The notes beneath the pieces are model-generated. The model ran no database searches. It saw only the letters and a program-made list of their open reading frames with translations, and was not told where the DNA came from. Below are positions 21,870 through 32,980 of a DNA stretch of 64,000 nucleotides, in pieces. Each line of letters starts with the position of its first letter. Positions within the stretch are counted from its first letter, which is position 1. This stretch comes from Hordeum vulgare subsp. vulgare. Its lineage: Eukaryota > Streptophyta > Magnoliopsida > Poales > Poaceae. Where the stretch lies: positions 577,147,669 to 577,211,668 of the forward strand of contig NC_058519.1 of the NCBI RefSeq assembly GCF_904849725.1, in the 5' to 3' direction. The position numbers were made by a program, and so were the translations under genes.

Positions 21870-21989
21870 GGATGCGATCATACCAGCACTAAAGCACCGG
21901 ATCCCATCAGAACTCCGAAGTTAAGCGTGCTTGGGCGAGAGTAGTACTAGGATGGGTGACCTCCTGGGAAGTCCTCGTGTTGCATTCCC
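21870..21989 (+). rRNA. 5S rRNA: 5S rRNA gene copy 72
   Basis: Gene exact; its spacer holds a private 43-bp tandem duplication. Confidence 0.98.
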
Positions 21990-22036
21990 CTTTTTAAATA
22001 TATTTTTGCGCCACGTGACAAGGATGACGCGGGACC

Positions 22037-22122
22037 GTGATCTATATGACCTCATTTTCTTATTTTTGACGATTACTGTGTGATCTATATGACCTCATTT
22101 TCTTATTTTTGACGATTACTGT
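22037..22122 (+). repeat. 43-bp tandem duplication in spacer
   Basis: 22037-22079 is repeated at 22080-22122 (GTGATCTATATGACC through GATTACT). The unit starts and ends at GTG, pointing to slippage or microhomology. Absent from the partner spacer after copy 58, so it postdates the 14-unit duplication. Confidence 0.95.
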
Positions 22123-22213
22123 GTGACTTTTCCCACCGCGCTTGACACCCAACGACTAGTAGTAGTAGTAGTAGTAGGGGCAAGCATAAGGAACAAATAG
22201 ATAGTTGCATGTC

Positions 22214-22333
22214 GGATGCGATCATACCAGCACTAAAGCACCGGATCCCATCAGAACTCCGAAGTTAAGCGTGCTTGGGCGAGAGTAGTACTAGGATGGG
22301 TGACCTCCTGGGAAGTCCTCGTGTTGCATTCCC
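22214..22333 (+). rRNA. 5S rRNA: 5S rRNA gene copy 73
   Basis: Exact consensus. Confidence 0.98.
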
Positions 22334-22514
22334 CTTTTTAAATATATTTTTGCGCCACGTGACAAGGATGACGCGGGACCGTGATCTATATGACCTCATT
22401 TTCTTATTTTTGACGATTACTGTGTGACTTTTCCCACCGCGCTTGACACCCAACGACTAGTAGTAGTAGTAGTAGTAGGGGCAAGCATAAGGAACAAATA
22501 GATAGTTGCATGTC

Positions 22515-22634
22515 GGATGCGATCATACCAGCACTAAAGCACCGGATCCCATCAGAACTCCGAAGTTAAGCGTGCTTGGGCGAGAGTAGTACTAGGATGG
22601 GTGACCTCCTGGGAAGTCCTCGTGTTGCATTCCC
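22515..22634 (+). rRNA. 5S rRNA: 5S rRNA gene copy 74
   Basis: Exact consensus. Confidence 0.98.
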
Positions 22635-22758
22635 CTTTTTAAATATATTTTTGCGCCACGTGACAAGGATGACGCGGGAACGTGATCTATATGACCTCAT
22701 TTTCTTATTTTTGACGATTACTGTGTGACTTTTCCCACCGCGCTTGACACCCAACGAC

Positions 22759-22800
<42 letters not shown>

Positions 22801-22836
22801 GGGCAAGCATAAGGAACAAATAGATAGTTGCATGTC

Positions 22837-22956
22837 GGATGCGATCATACCAGCACTAAAGCACCGGATCCCATCAGAACTCCGAAGTTAAGCGTGCTTG
22901 GGCGAGAGTAGTACTAGGATGGGTGACCTCCTGGGAAGTCCTCGTGTTGCATTCCC
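22837..22956 (+). rRNA. 5S rRNA: 5S rRNA gene copy 75
   Basis: Exact over 120 nt; A follows the gene, as in copy 61. Confidence 0.97.
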
Positions 22957-23148
22957 ATTTTTAAATATATTTTTGCGCCACGTGCCAAGGATGACGCGGG
23001 ACCGTGATCTATATGACCTCATTTTCTTATTTTTGACGATTACTGTGTGAATTTTCCGACCGCGCTTGACACCCAACGACTAATAGTAGTAGTAGTAGTA
23101 GTAGTAGTAGTAGGGCAAGCATAAGGAACAAATAGATAGTTGCATGTC

Positions 23149-23268
23149 GGATGCGATCATACCAGCACTAAAGCACCGGATCCCATCAGAACTCCGAAGT
23201 TAAGCATGCTTGGGCGAGAGTAGTACTAGGATGGGTGACCTCCTGGGAAGTCCTCGTGTTGCATTCCC
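23149..23268 (+). rRNA. 5S rRNA: 5S rRNA gene copy 76
   Basis: G58A; end of the second 14-unit block. Confidence 0.96.
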
Positions 23269-23449
23269 CTTTTTAAATATATTTTTGCGCCACGTGACAA
23301 GGATGACGCGGGAGCGTGATCTATATGACCTCATTTTCTTATTTTTGACGATTACTGTGTGACTTTTCCCACCGCGCTTGACACCCAACGACTAGTAGTA
23401 GTAGTAGTAGTAGGGGCAAGCATAAGGAACAAATAGATAGTTGCATGTC

Positions 23450-23569
23450 GGATGCGATCATACCAGCACTAAAGCACCGGATCCCATCAGAACTCCGAAG
23501 TTAAGCGTGCTTGGGCGAGAGTAGTACTAGGATGGGTGACCTCCTGGGAAGTCCTCGTGTTGCATTCCC
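23450..23569 (+). rRNA. 5S rRNA: 5S rRNA gene copy 77
   Basis: Gene exact; GTGCCAAGG/TTCCGACC spacer followed by CTAATAG. Confidence 0.98.
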
Positions 23570-23752
23570 CTTTTTAAATATATTTTTGCGCCACGTGCCA
23601 AGGATGACGCGGGACCGTGATCTATATGACCTCATTTTCTTATTTTTGACGATTACTGTGTGACTTTTCCGACCGCGCTTGACACCCAACGACTAATAGT
23701 AGTAGTAGTAGTAGTAGGGCAAGCATAAGGAACAAATAGATAGTTGCATGTC

Positions 23753-23872
23753 GGATGCGATCATACCAGCACTAAAGCACCGGATCCCATCAGAACTCCG
23801 AAGTTAAGCGTGCTTGGGCGAGAGTAGTACTAGGATGGGTGACCTTCTGGGAAGTCCTCGTGTTGCATTCCC
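23753..23872 (+). rRNA. 5S rRNA: 5S rRNA gene copy 78
   Basis: C94T at the end of box C. The pair 77-78 recurs as 88-89. Confidence 0.96.
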
Positions 23873-23996
23873 CTTTTTAAATATATTTTTGCGCCACGTG
23901 ACAAGGATGACGCGGGAGCGTGATCTATATGACCTCATTTTCTTATTTTTGACGATTACTGTGTGACTTTTCCCACCGCGCTTGACACCCAACGAC

Positions 23997-24029
<33 letters not shown>

Positions 24030-24065
24030 GGGCAAGCATAAGGAACAAATAGATAGTTGCATGTC

Positions 24066-24185
24066 GGATGCGATCATACCAGCACTAAAGCACCGGATCC
24101 CATCAGAACTCTGAAGTTAAGCGTGCTTGGGCGAGAGTAGTACTAGGATGGGTGACCTCCTGGGAAGTCCTCGTGTTGCATTCCC
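24066..24185 (+). rRNA. 5S rRNA: 5S rRNA gene copy 79
   Basis: C47T. Confidence 0.97.
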
Positions 24186-24357
24186 CTTTTTAAATATATT
24201 TTTGCGCCACGTGACAAGGATGACGCGGGAGCGTGATCTATATGACCTCATTTTCTTATTTTTGACGATTACTGTGTGACTTTTCCCACCGCGCTTGACA
24301 CCCAACGACTAGTAGTAGTAGGGGCAAGCATAAGGAACAAATAGATAGTTGCATGTC

Positions 24358-24463
24358 GGATGCGATCATACCAGCACTAAAGCACCGGATCCCATCAGAA
24401 CTCCGAAGTTAAGCGTGCTTGGGCGAGAGTAGTACTAGGATGGGTGACCTGTGTTGCATTCCC
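24358..24463 (+). pseudogene. 5S rRNA: 5S rRNA copy 80, 14-nt deletion (pseudogene)
   Basis: 106 nt. Positions 94-107 are missing between GGGTGACCT and GTGTTGC, removing one side of the helix IV/V arm. Box A and IE remain, so it could still be transcribed, but the RNA would probably not fold normally. Confidence 0.85.
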
Positions 24464-24635
24464 CTTTTTAAATATATTTTTGCGCCACGTGACAAGGATG
24501 ACGCGGGAGCGTGATCTATATGACCTCATTTTCTTATTTTTGACGATTACTGTGTGACTTTTCCCACCGCGCTTGACACCCAACGACTAGTAGTAGTAGG
24601 GGCAAGCATAAGGAACAAATAGATAGTTGCATGTC

Positions 24636-24755
24636 GGATGCGATCATACCAGCACTAAAGCACCGGATCCCATCAGAACTCCGAAGTTAAGCGTGCTTGG
24701 GCGAGAGTAGTACTAGGATGGGTGACCTCCTGGGAAGTCCTCGTGTTGCATTCCC
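24636..24755 (+). rRNA. 5S rRNA: 5S rRNA gene copy 81
   Basis: Exact consensus. Confidence 0.98.
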
Positions 24756-24936
24756 CTTTTTAAATATATTTTTGCGCCACGTGACAAGGATGACGCGGGA
24801 ACGTGATCTATATGACCTCATTTTCTTATTTTTGACGATTACTGTGTGACTTTTCCCACCGCGCTTGACACCCAACGACTAGTAGTAGTAGTAGTAGTAG
24901 GGGCAAGCATAAGGAACAAATAGATAGTTGCATGTC

Positions 24937-25056
24937 GGATGCGATCATACCAGCACTAAAGCACCGGATCCCATCAGAACTCCGAAGTTAAGCGTGCTTG
25001 GGCGAGAGTAGTACTAGGATGGGTGACCTCCTGGGAAGTCCTCGTGTTGCATTCCC
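24937..25056 (+). rRNA. 5S rRNA: 5S rRNA gene copy 82
   Basis: Exact consensus. Confidence 0.98.
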
Positions 25057-25237
25057 CTTTTTAAATATATTTTTGCGCCACGTGACAAGGATGACGCGGG
25101 ACCGTGATCTATATGACCTCATTTTCTTATTTTTGACGATTACTGTGTGACTTTTCCCACCGCGCTTGACACCCAACGACTAGTAGTAGTAGTAGTAGTA
25201 GGGGCAAGCATAAGGAACAAATAGATAGTTGCATGTC

Positions 25238-25357
25238 GAATGCGATCATACCAGCACTAAAGCACCGGATCCCATCAGAACTCCGAAGTTAAGCGTGCTT
25301 GGGCGAGAGTAGTACTAGGATGGGTGACCTCCTGGGAAGTCCTCGTGTTGCATTCCC
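25238..25357 (+). rRNA. 5S rRNA: 5S rRNA gene copy 83
   Basis: G2A, turning the G2-U wobble of helix I into an A-U pair. Confidence 0.97.
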
Positions 25358-25538
25358 CTTTTTAAATATATTTTTGCGCCACGTGACAAGGATGACGCGG
25401 GACCGTGATCTATATGACCTCATTTTCTTTTTTTTGACGATTACTGTGTGACTTTTCCCACCGCGCTTGACACCCAACGACTAGTAGTAGTAGTAGTAGT
25501 AGGGGCAAGCATAAGGAACAAATAGATAGTTGCATGTC

Positions 25539-25658
25539 GGATGCGATCATACCAGCACTAAAGCACCGGATCTCATCAGAACTCCGAAGTTAAGCGTGCT
25601 TGGGCGAGAGTAGTACTAGGATGGGTGACCTCCTGGGAAGTCCTCGTGTTGCATTAAC
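25539..25658 (+). rRNA. 5S rRNA: 5S rRNA gene copy 84
   Basis: C35T, C118A, C119A; the 3' end reads GCATTAAC, losing the closing C118 pair of helix I. Confidence 0.94.
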
Positions 25659-25782
25659 CTTTTTAAATATATTTTTGCGCCACGTGACAAGGATGACGCG
25701 GGAACGTGATCTATATGACCTCATTTTCTTATTTTTGACGATTACTGTGTGACTTTTCCCACCGCGCTTGACACCCAACGAC

Positions 25783-25818
<36 letters not shown>

Positions 25819-25854
25819 GGGCAAGCATAAGGAACAAATAGATAGTTGCATGTC

Positions 25855-25974
25855 GGATGCGATCATACCAGCACTAAAGCACCGGATCCCATCAGAACTC
25901 CGAAGTTAAGCGTGCTTGGGCGAGAGTAGTACTAGGATGGGTGACCTCCTGGGAAGTCCTCGTGTTGCATTCCC
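25855..25974 (+). rRNA. 5S rRNA: 5S rRNA gene copy 85
   Basis: Gene exact; GTGCCAAGG spacer. Pair 85-86 resembles 61-62 and 75-76. Confidence 0.98.
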
Positions 25975-26163
25975 CTTTTTAAATATATTTTTGCGCCACG
26001 TGCCAAGGATGACGCGGGACCGTGATCTATATGACCTCATTTTCTTATTTTTGACGATTACTGTGTGACTTTTCCGACCGCGCTTGACACCCAACGACTA
26101 ATAGTAGTAGTAGTAGTAGTAGTAGTAGGGCAAGCATAAGGAACAAATAGATAGTTGCATGTC

Positions 26164-26283
26164 GGATGCGATCATACCAGCACTAAAGCACCGGATCCCA
26201 TCAGAACTCCGAAGTTAAGCATGCTTGGGCGAGAGTAGTACTAGGATGGGTGACCTCCTGGGAAGTCCTCGTGTTGCATTCCC
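26164..26283 (+). rRNA. 5S rRNA: 5S rRNA gene copy 86
   Basis: G58A (box A). Confidence 0.96.
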
Positions 26284-26407
26284 CTTTTTAAATATATTTT
26301 TGCGCCACGTGACAAGGATGACGCGGGAGCGTGATCTATATGACCTCATTTTCTTATTTTTGACGATTACTGTGTGACTTTTCCCACCGCGCTTGACACC
26401 CAACGAC

Positions 26408-26440
<33 letters not shown>

Positions 26441-26476
26441 GGGCAAGCATAAGGAACAAATAGATAGTTGCATGTC

Positions 26477-26596
26477 GGATGCGATCATACCAGCACTAAA
26501 GCACCGGATCCCATCAGAACTCCGAAGTTAAGCGTGCTTGGGCGAGAGTAGTACTAGGATGGGTGACCTCCTGGGAAGTCCTCGTGTTGCATTCCC
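26477..26596 (+). rRNA. 5S rRNA: 5S rRNA gene copy 87
   Basis: Exact consensus. Confidence 0.98.
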
Positions 26597-26720
26597 CTTT
26601 TTAAATATATTTTTGCGCCACGTGACAAGGATGACGCGGGAACGTGATCTATATGACCTCATTTTCTTATTTTTGACGATTACTGTGTGACTTTTCCCAC
26701 CGCGCTTGACACCCAACGAC

Positions 26721-26759
<39 letters not shown>

Positions 26760-26795
26760 GGGCAAGCATAAGGAACAAATAGATAGTTGCATGTC

Positions 26796-26915
26796 GGATG
26801 CGATCATACCAGCACTAAAGCACCGGATCCCATCAGAATTCCGAAGTTAAGCGTGCTTGGGCGAGAGTAGTACTAGGATGGGTGACCTCCTGGGAAGTCC
26901 TCGTGTTGCATTCCC
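26796..26915 (+). rRNA. 5S rRNA: 5S rRNA gene copy 88
   Basis: C44T; GTGCCAAGG spacer. Confidence 0.97.
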
Positions 26916-27101
26916 CTTTTTAAATATATTTTTGCGCCACGTGCCAAGGATGACGCGGGACCGTGATCTATATGACCTCATTTTCTTATTTTTGATGATT
27001 ACTGTGTGACTTTTCCGACCGCGCTTGACACCCAACGACTAATAGTAGTAGTAGTAGTAGTAGTAGGGCAAGCATAAGGAACAAATAGATAGTTGCATGT
27101 C

Positions 27102-27221
27102 GGATGCGATCATACCAGCACTAAAGCACCGGATCCCATCAGAACTCCGAAGTTAAGCGTGCTTGGGCGAGAGTAGTACTAGGATGGGTGACCTTCTGGG
27201 AAGTCCTCGTGTTGCATTCCC
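27102..27221 (+). rRNA. 5S rRNA: 5S rRNA gene copy 89
   Basis: C94T; counterpart of copy 78. Confidence 0.96.
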
Positions 27222-27411
27222 CTTTTTAAATATATTTTTGCGCCACGTGACAAGGATGACGCGGGAGCGTGATCTATATGACCTCATTTTCTTATTTTTG
27301 ACGATTACTGTGTGACTTTTCCCACCGCGCTTGACACCCAACGACTAGTAGTAGTAGTAGTAGTAGTAGTAGTAGGGGCAAGCATAAGGAACAAATAGAT
27401 AGTTGCATGTC

Positions 27412-27531
27412 GGATGCGATCATACCAGCACTAAAGCACCGGATCCCATCAGAACTCCGAAGTTAAGCGTGCTTGGGCGAGAGTAGTACTAGGATGGGTG
27501 ACCTCCTGGGAAGTCCTCGTGTTGCATTCCC
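27412..27531 (+). rRNA. 5S rRNA: 5S rRNA gene copy 90
   Basis: Exact consensus. Confidence 0.98.
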
Positions 27532-27718
27532 CTTTTTAAATATATTTTTGCGCCACGTGACAAGGATGACGCGGGAGCGTGATCTATATGACCTCATTTT
27601 CTTATTTTTGACGATTACTGTGTGACTTTTCCCACCGCGCTTGACACCCAACGACTAGTAGTAGTAGTAGTAGTAGTAGTAGGGGCAAGCATAAGGAACA
27701 AATAGATAGTTGCATGTC

Positions 27719-27838
27719 GGATGCGATCATACCAGCACTAAAGCATCGGATCCCATCAGAACTCCGAAGTTAAGCGTGCTTGGGCGAGAGTAGTACTAGG
27801 ATGGGTGACCTCCTGGGAAGTCCTCGTGTTGCATTCCC
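27719..27838 (+). rRNA. 5S rRNA: 5S rRNA gene copy 91
   Basis: C28T. Confidence 0.97.
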
Positions 27839-27962
27839 CTTTTTAAATATATTTTTGCGCCACGTGACAAGGATGACGCGGGACCGTGATCTATATGACC
27901 TCATTTTCTTATTTTTGATGATTACTGTGTGACTTTTCCCACCGCGCTTGACACCCAACGAC

Positions 27963-28001
<39 letters not shown>

Positions 28002-28037
28002 GGGCAAGCATAAGGAACAAATAGATAGTTGCATGTC

Positions 28038-28157
28038 GGATGCGATCATACCAGCACTAAAGCACCGGATCCCATCAGAACTCCGAAGTTAAGCGTGCTT
28101 GGGCGAGAGTAGTACTAGGATGGGTGACCTCCTGGGAAGTCCTCGTGTTGCATTCCC
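28038..28157 (+). rRNA. 5S rRNA: 5S rRNA gene copy 92
   Basis: Gene exact; spacer CACGTAAC breaks the CACGTG palindrome and ends TTCCGACC. Confidence 0.98.
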
Positions 28158-28340
28158 CTTTTTAAATATATTTTTGCGCCACGTAACAAGGATGACGCGG
28201 GAGCGTGATCTATATGACCTCATTTACTTATTTTTGACGATTACTGTGTGACTTTTCCGACCGCGCTTGACACCCAACGACTAATAGTAGTAGTAGTAGT
28301 AGTAGGGCAAGCATAAGGAACAAATAGATAGTTGCATGTC

Positions 28341-28460
28341 GGATGCGATCATACCAGCACTAAAGCACCGGATCCCATCAGAACTCCGAAGTTAAGCGTG
28401 CTTGGGCGAGAGTAGTACTAGGATGGGTGACCTCCTGGGAAGTCCTCGTGTTGCATTCCC
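28341..28460 (+). rRNA. 5S rRNA: 5S rRNA gene copy 93
   Basis: Exact consensus. Confidence 0.98.
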
Positions 28461-28641
28461 CTTTTTAAATATATTTTTGCGCCACGTGACAAGGATGACG
28501 CGGGAGCGTGATCTATATGACATCATTTTCTTATTTTTGACGATTACTGTGTGACTTTTCCCACCGCGCTTGACACCCAACGACTAGTAGTAGTAGTAGT
28601 AGTAGGGGCAAGCATAAGGAACAAATAGATAGTTGCATGTC

Positions 28642-28761
28642 GGATGCGATCATACCAGCACTAAAGCACCGGATCCCATCAAAACTCCGAAGTTAAGCGT
28701 GCTTGGGCGAGAGTAGTACTAGGATGGGTGACCTCCTGGGAAGTCCTCGTGTTGCATTCCC
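28642..28761 (+). rRNA. 5S rRNA: 5S rRNA gene copy 94
   Basis: G41A. Confidence 0.97.
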
Positions 28762-28942
28762 CTTTTTAAATATATTTTTGCGCCACGTGACAAGGATGAC
28801 GCGGGACCGTGATCTATATGACCTCATTTTCTTATTTTTGACGATTACTGTGTGACTTTTCCCACCGCGCTTGACACCCAACGACTAGTAGTAGTAGTAG
28901 TAGTAGGGGCAAGCATAAGGAACAAATAGATAGTTGCATGTC

Positions 28943-29062
28943 GGATGCGATCATACTAGCACTAAAGCACCGGATCCCATCAGAACTCCGAAGTTAAGCG
29001 TGCTTGGGCGAGAGTAGTACTAGGATGGGTGACCTCCTGGGAAGTCCTCGTGTTGCATTCCC
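28943..29062 (+). rRNA. 5S rRNA: 5S rRNA gene copy 95
   Basis: C15T. Confidence 0.97.
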
Positions 29063-29249
29063 CTTTTTAAATATATTTTTGCGCCACGTGACAAGGATGA
29101 CGCGGGAGCGTGATCTATATGACCTTATTTTCTTATTTTTGACGATTACTGTGTGACTTTTCCCACCGCGCTTGACACCCAACGACTAGTAGTAGTAGTA
29201 GTAGTAGTAGTAGGGGCAAGCATAAGGAACAAATAGATAGTTGCATGTC

Positions 29250-29369
29250 GGATGCGATCATACCAGCACTAAAGCACCGGATCCCATCAGAACTCCGAAG
29301 TTAAGCGTGCTTGGGCGAGAGTAGTACTAGGATGGGTGACCTCCTGGGAAGTCCTCGTGTTGCATTCCC
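29250..29369 (+). rRNA. 5S rRNA: 5S rRNA gene copy 96
   Basis: Gene exact; spacer mark GACCTCGTTTTC is shared with the spacer behind the following fragment. Confidence 0.98.
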
Positions 29370-29493
29370 CTTTTTAAATATATTTTTGCGCCACGTGACA
29401 AGGATGACGCGGGAACGTGATCTATATGACCTCGTTTTCTTATTTTTGACGATTACTGTGTGACTTTTCCCACCGCGCTTGACACCCAACGAC

Positions 29494-29531
<38 letters not shown>

Positions 29532-29532
<1 letters not shown>

Positions 29533-29575
29533 GGTCACCCTGGGAAGTCCTCGTGTTGCATTCCCCTTTTTAAAT
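29532..29575 (+). pseudogene. 5S rRNA 3' fragment (copy 97)
   Basis: About 44 nt from position 85 to the 3' end, beginning directly at a TAG tract (TAGTAGGGTCACC). It has G89C and lacks two bases of CCTCC. No start, box A or IE. It is followed by a full spacer and a second TAG tract (29691-29737). The spacer shares GAACGTG and CCTCGTTTTC with copy 96, so this is a partial local duplication with a break between the TAG tract and the gene. Confidence 0.9.
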
Positions 29576-29689
29576 ATATTTTTGCGCCACGTGACAAGGA
29601 TGACGCGGGAACGTGATCTATATGACCTCGTTTTCTTATTTTTGACGATTACTGTGTGACTTTTCCCACCGCGCTTGACACCCAACGAC

Positions 29690-29737
<48 letters not shown>

Positions 29738-29772
29738 GGCAAGCATAAGGAACAAATAGATAGTTGCATGTC

Positions 29773-29892
29773 GGATGCGATCATACCAGCACTAAAGCAC
29801 CGGATCCCATCAGAACTCCGAAGTTAAGCGTGCTTGGGCGAGAGTAGTACTAGGATGGGTGACCTCCTCGGAAGTCCTCGTGTTGCATTCCC
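29773..29892 (+). rRNA. 5S rRNA: 5S rRNA gene copy 98
   Basis: G97C; GTGCCAAGG spacer. Confidence 0.97.
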
Positions 29893-30075
29893 CTTTTTAA
29901 ATATATTTTTGCGCCACGTGCCAAGGATGACGCGGGACCGTGATCTATATGACCTCATTTTCTTATTTTTGACGATTACTGTGTGACTTTTCCGACCGCG
30001 CTTGACACCCAACGACTAATAGTAGTAGTAGTAGTAGTAGGGCAAGCATAAGGAACAAATAGATAGTTGCATGTC

Positions 30076-30195
30076 GGATGCGATCATACCAGCACTAAAG
30101 CACCGGATCCCATCAGAACTCCGAAGTTAAGCGTGCTTGGGCGAGAGTAGTACTAGGATGGGTGACCTCCTGGGAAGTCCTCGTGTTGCATTCCC
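30076..30195 (+). rRNA. 5S rRNA: 5S rRNA gene copy 99
   Basis: Exact consensus. Confidence 0.98.
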
Positions 30196-30319
30196 CTTTT
30201 TAAATATATTTTTGCGCCACGTGACAAGGATGACGCGGGAGCGTGATCTATATGACCTCATTTTCTTATTTTTGACGATTACTGTGTGACTTTTCCCACC
30301 GCGCTTGACACCCAACGAC

Positions 30320-30352
<33 letters not shown>

Positions 30353-30388
30353 GGGCAAGCATAAGGAACAAATAGATAGTTGCATGTC

Positions 30389-30508
30389 GGATGCGATCAT
30401 ACCAGCACTAAAGCACCGGATCCCATCAGAACTCCGAAGTTAAGCGTGCTTGGGCGAGAGTAGTACTAGGATGGGTGACCTCCTGGGAAGTCCTCGTGTT
30501 GCATTCCC
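30389..30508 (+). rRNA. 5S rRNA: 5S rRNA gene copy 100
   Basis: Exact consensus. Confidence 0.98.
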
Positions 30509-30632
30509 CTTTTTAAATATATTTTTGCGCCACGTGACAAGGATGACGCGGGAGCGTGATCTATATGACCTCATTTTCTTATTTTTGACGATTACTGTGT
30601 GACTTTTCCCACCGCGCTTGACACCCAACGAC

Positions 30633-30674
<42 letters not shown>

Positions 30675-30710
30675 GGGCAAGCATAAGGAACAAATAGATA
30701 GTTGCATGTC

Positions 30711-30830
30711 GGATGCGATCATACCAGCACTAAAGCACCGGATCCCATCAGAACTCCGAAGTTAAGCGTGCTTGGGCGAGAGTAGTACTAGGATGGGTGA
30801 CCTCCTGGGAAGTCCTCGTGTTGCATTCCC
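30711..30830 (+). rRNA. 5S rRNA: 5S rRNA gene copy 101
   Basis: Exact consensus. Confidence 0.98.
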
Positions 30831-31017
30831 CTTTTTAAATATATTTTTGCGCCACGTGACAAGGATGACGCGGGAGCGTGATCTATATGACCTCATTTTC
30901 TTATTTTTGACGATTACTGTGTGACTTTTCCCACCGCGCTTGACACCCAACGACTAGTAGTAGTAGTAGTAGTAGTAGTAGGGGCAAGCATAAGGAACAA
31001 ATAGATAGTTGCATGTC

Positions 31018-31137
31018 GGATGCAATCATACCAGCACTAAAGCACCGGATCCCATCAGAACTCCGAAGTTAAGCGTGCTTGGGCGAGAGTAGTACTAGGA
31101 TGGGTGACCTCCTGGGAAGTCCTTGTGTTGCATTCCC
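31018..31137 (+). rRNA. 5S rRNA: 5S rRNA gene copy 102
   Basis: G7A, C107T. Confidence 0.96.
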
Positions 31138-31261
31138 CTTTTTAAATATATTTTTGCGCCACGTGACAAGGATGACGCGGGAGCGTGATCTATATGACCT
31201 CATTTTCTTATTTTTGACGATTACTGTGTGACTTTTCCCACCGCGCTTGACACCCAACGAC

Positions 31262-31294
<33 letters not shown>

Positions 31295-31330
31295 GGGCAA
31301 GCATAAGGAACAAATAGATAGTTGCATGTC

Positions 31331-31437
31331 GGATGCGATCATACCAGCACTAAAGCACCGGATCCCATCAGAGCGTGCTTGGGCGAGAGTAGTACTAGGA
31401 TGGGTGACCTCCTGGGAAGTCCTCGTGTTGCATTCCC
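31331..31437 (+). pseudogene. 5S rRNA: 5S rRNA copy 103, 13-nt deletion in box A (pseudogene)
   Basis: 107 nt. Positions 43-55 are missing, taking the first six bases of box A and part of loop B. IE and box C are intact. Transcription and folding are both likely impaired. Confidence 0.86.
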
Positions 31438-31615
31438 CTTTTTAAATATATTTTTGCGCCACGTGACAAGGATGACGCGGGACCGTGATCTATATGACCT
31501 CATTTTCTTATTTTTGACGATTACTGTGTGACTTTTCCCACCGCGCTTGACACCCAACGACTAGTAGTAGTAGTAGTAGGGGCAAGCATAAGGAACAAAT
31601 AGATAGTTGCATGTG

Positions 31616-31735
31616 GGATGCGATCATACCAGCACTAAAGCACCGGATCCCATCAGAACTCCGAAGTTAAGCGTGCTTGGGCGAGAGTAGTACTAGGATG
31701 GGTGACCTCCTGGGAAGTCCTCGTGTTGCATTCCC
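31616..31735 (+). rRNA. 5S rRNA: 5S rRNA gene copy 104
   Basis: Gene exact, but G at -1 (CATGTGGGATG), the only such case here. GTGCCAAGG spacer. Confidence 0.97.
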
Positions 31736-31919
31736 CTTTTTAAATATATTTTTGCGCCACGTGCCAAGGATGACGCGGGACCGTGATCTATATGACCTCA
31801 TTTTCTTATTTTTGACGATTACTGTGTGACTTTTCCGACCGCGCTTGACACCCAACGACTAATAGTAGTAGTAGTAGTAGTAGGGGCAAGCATAAGGAAC
31901 AAATAGATAGTTGCATGTC

Positions 31920-32039
31920 GGATGCGATCATACCAGCACTAAAGCACCGGATCCCATCAGAACTCCGAAGTTAAGCGTGCTTGGGCGAGAGTAATACTAG
32001 GATGGGTGACCTCCTCGGAAGTCCTCGTGTTGCATTCCC
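31920..32039 (+). rRNA. 5S rRNA: 5S rRNA gene copy 105
   Basis: G75A, G97C; terminator reduced to CCCCATTTTAAA. GTGCCAAGG spacer. Confidence 0.95.
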
Positions 32040-32225
32040 CATTTTAAATATATTTTTGCGCCACGTGCCAAGGATGACGCGGGACCGTGATCTATATGAC
32101 CTCATTTTCTTATTTTTGACGATTACTGTGTGACTTTTCCGACCGCGCTTGACACCCAACGACTAATAGTAGTAGTAGTAGTAGTAGTAGGGCAAGCATA
32201 AGGAACAAATAGATAGTTGCATGTC

Positions 32226-32345
32226 GGATGCGATCATACCAGCACTAAAGCACCGGATCCCATCAGAACTCCGAAGTTAAGCGTGCTTGGGCGAGAGTAG
32301 TACTAGGATGGGTGACCTCCTGGGAAGTCCTCGTGTTGCATTCCC
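32226..32345 (+). rRNA. 5S rRNA: 5S rRNA gene copy 106
   Basis: Exact consensus. Confidence 0.98.
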
Positions 32346-32469
32346 CTTTTTAAATATATTTTTGCGCCACGTGACAAGGATGACGCGGGAGCGTGATCTA
32401 TATGACCTCATTTTCTTATTTTTGACGATTACTGTGTGACTTTTCCCACCGCGCTTGACACCCAACGAC

Positions 32470-32505
<36 letters not shown>

Positions 32506-32541
32506 GGGCAAGCATAAGGAACAAATAGATAGTTGCATGTC

Positions 32542-32661
32542 GGATGCGATCATACCAGCACTAAAGCACCGGATCCCATCAGAACTCCGAAGTTAAGCGT
32601 GCTTGGGCGAGAGTAGTACTAGGATGGGTGACCTCCTGGGAAGTCCTCGTGTTGCATTCCC
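32542..32661 (+). rRNA. 5S rRNA: 5S rRNA gene copy 107
   Basis: Exact consensus. Confidence 0.98.
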
Positions 32662-32785
32662 CTTTTTAAATATATTTTTGCGCCACGTGACAAGGATGAC
32701 GCGGGAGCGTGATCTATATGACCTCATTTTCTTATTTTTGACGATTACTGTGTGACTTTTCCCACCGCGCTTGACACCCAACGAC

Positions 32786-32824
<39 letters not shown>

Positions 32825-32860
32825 GGGCAAGCATAAGGAACAAATAGATAGTTGCATGTC

Positions 32861-32980
32861 GGATGCGATCATACCAGCACTAAAGCACCGGATCCCATCA
32901 GAACTTCGAAGTTAAGCGTGCTTGGGCGAGAGTAGTACTAGGATGGGTGACCTCCTGGGAAGTCCTCGTGTTGCATTCCC
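32861..32980 (+). rRNA. 5S rRNA: 5S rRNA gene copy 108
   Basis: C46T. Confidence 0.97.

Larger units (their letters stand above)
19082..23393 (+). repeat. 14-unit block, second copy (about 4.31 kb)
   Basis: Tandem partner of 14813-19081. Offset is 4268-4271 bp for copies 63-72 and 4311 bp after the 43-bp insertion. Confidence 0.93.
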
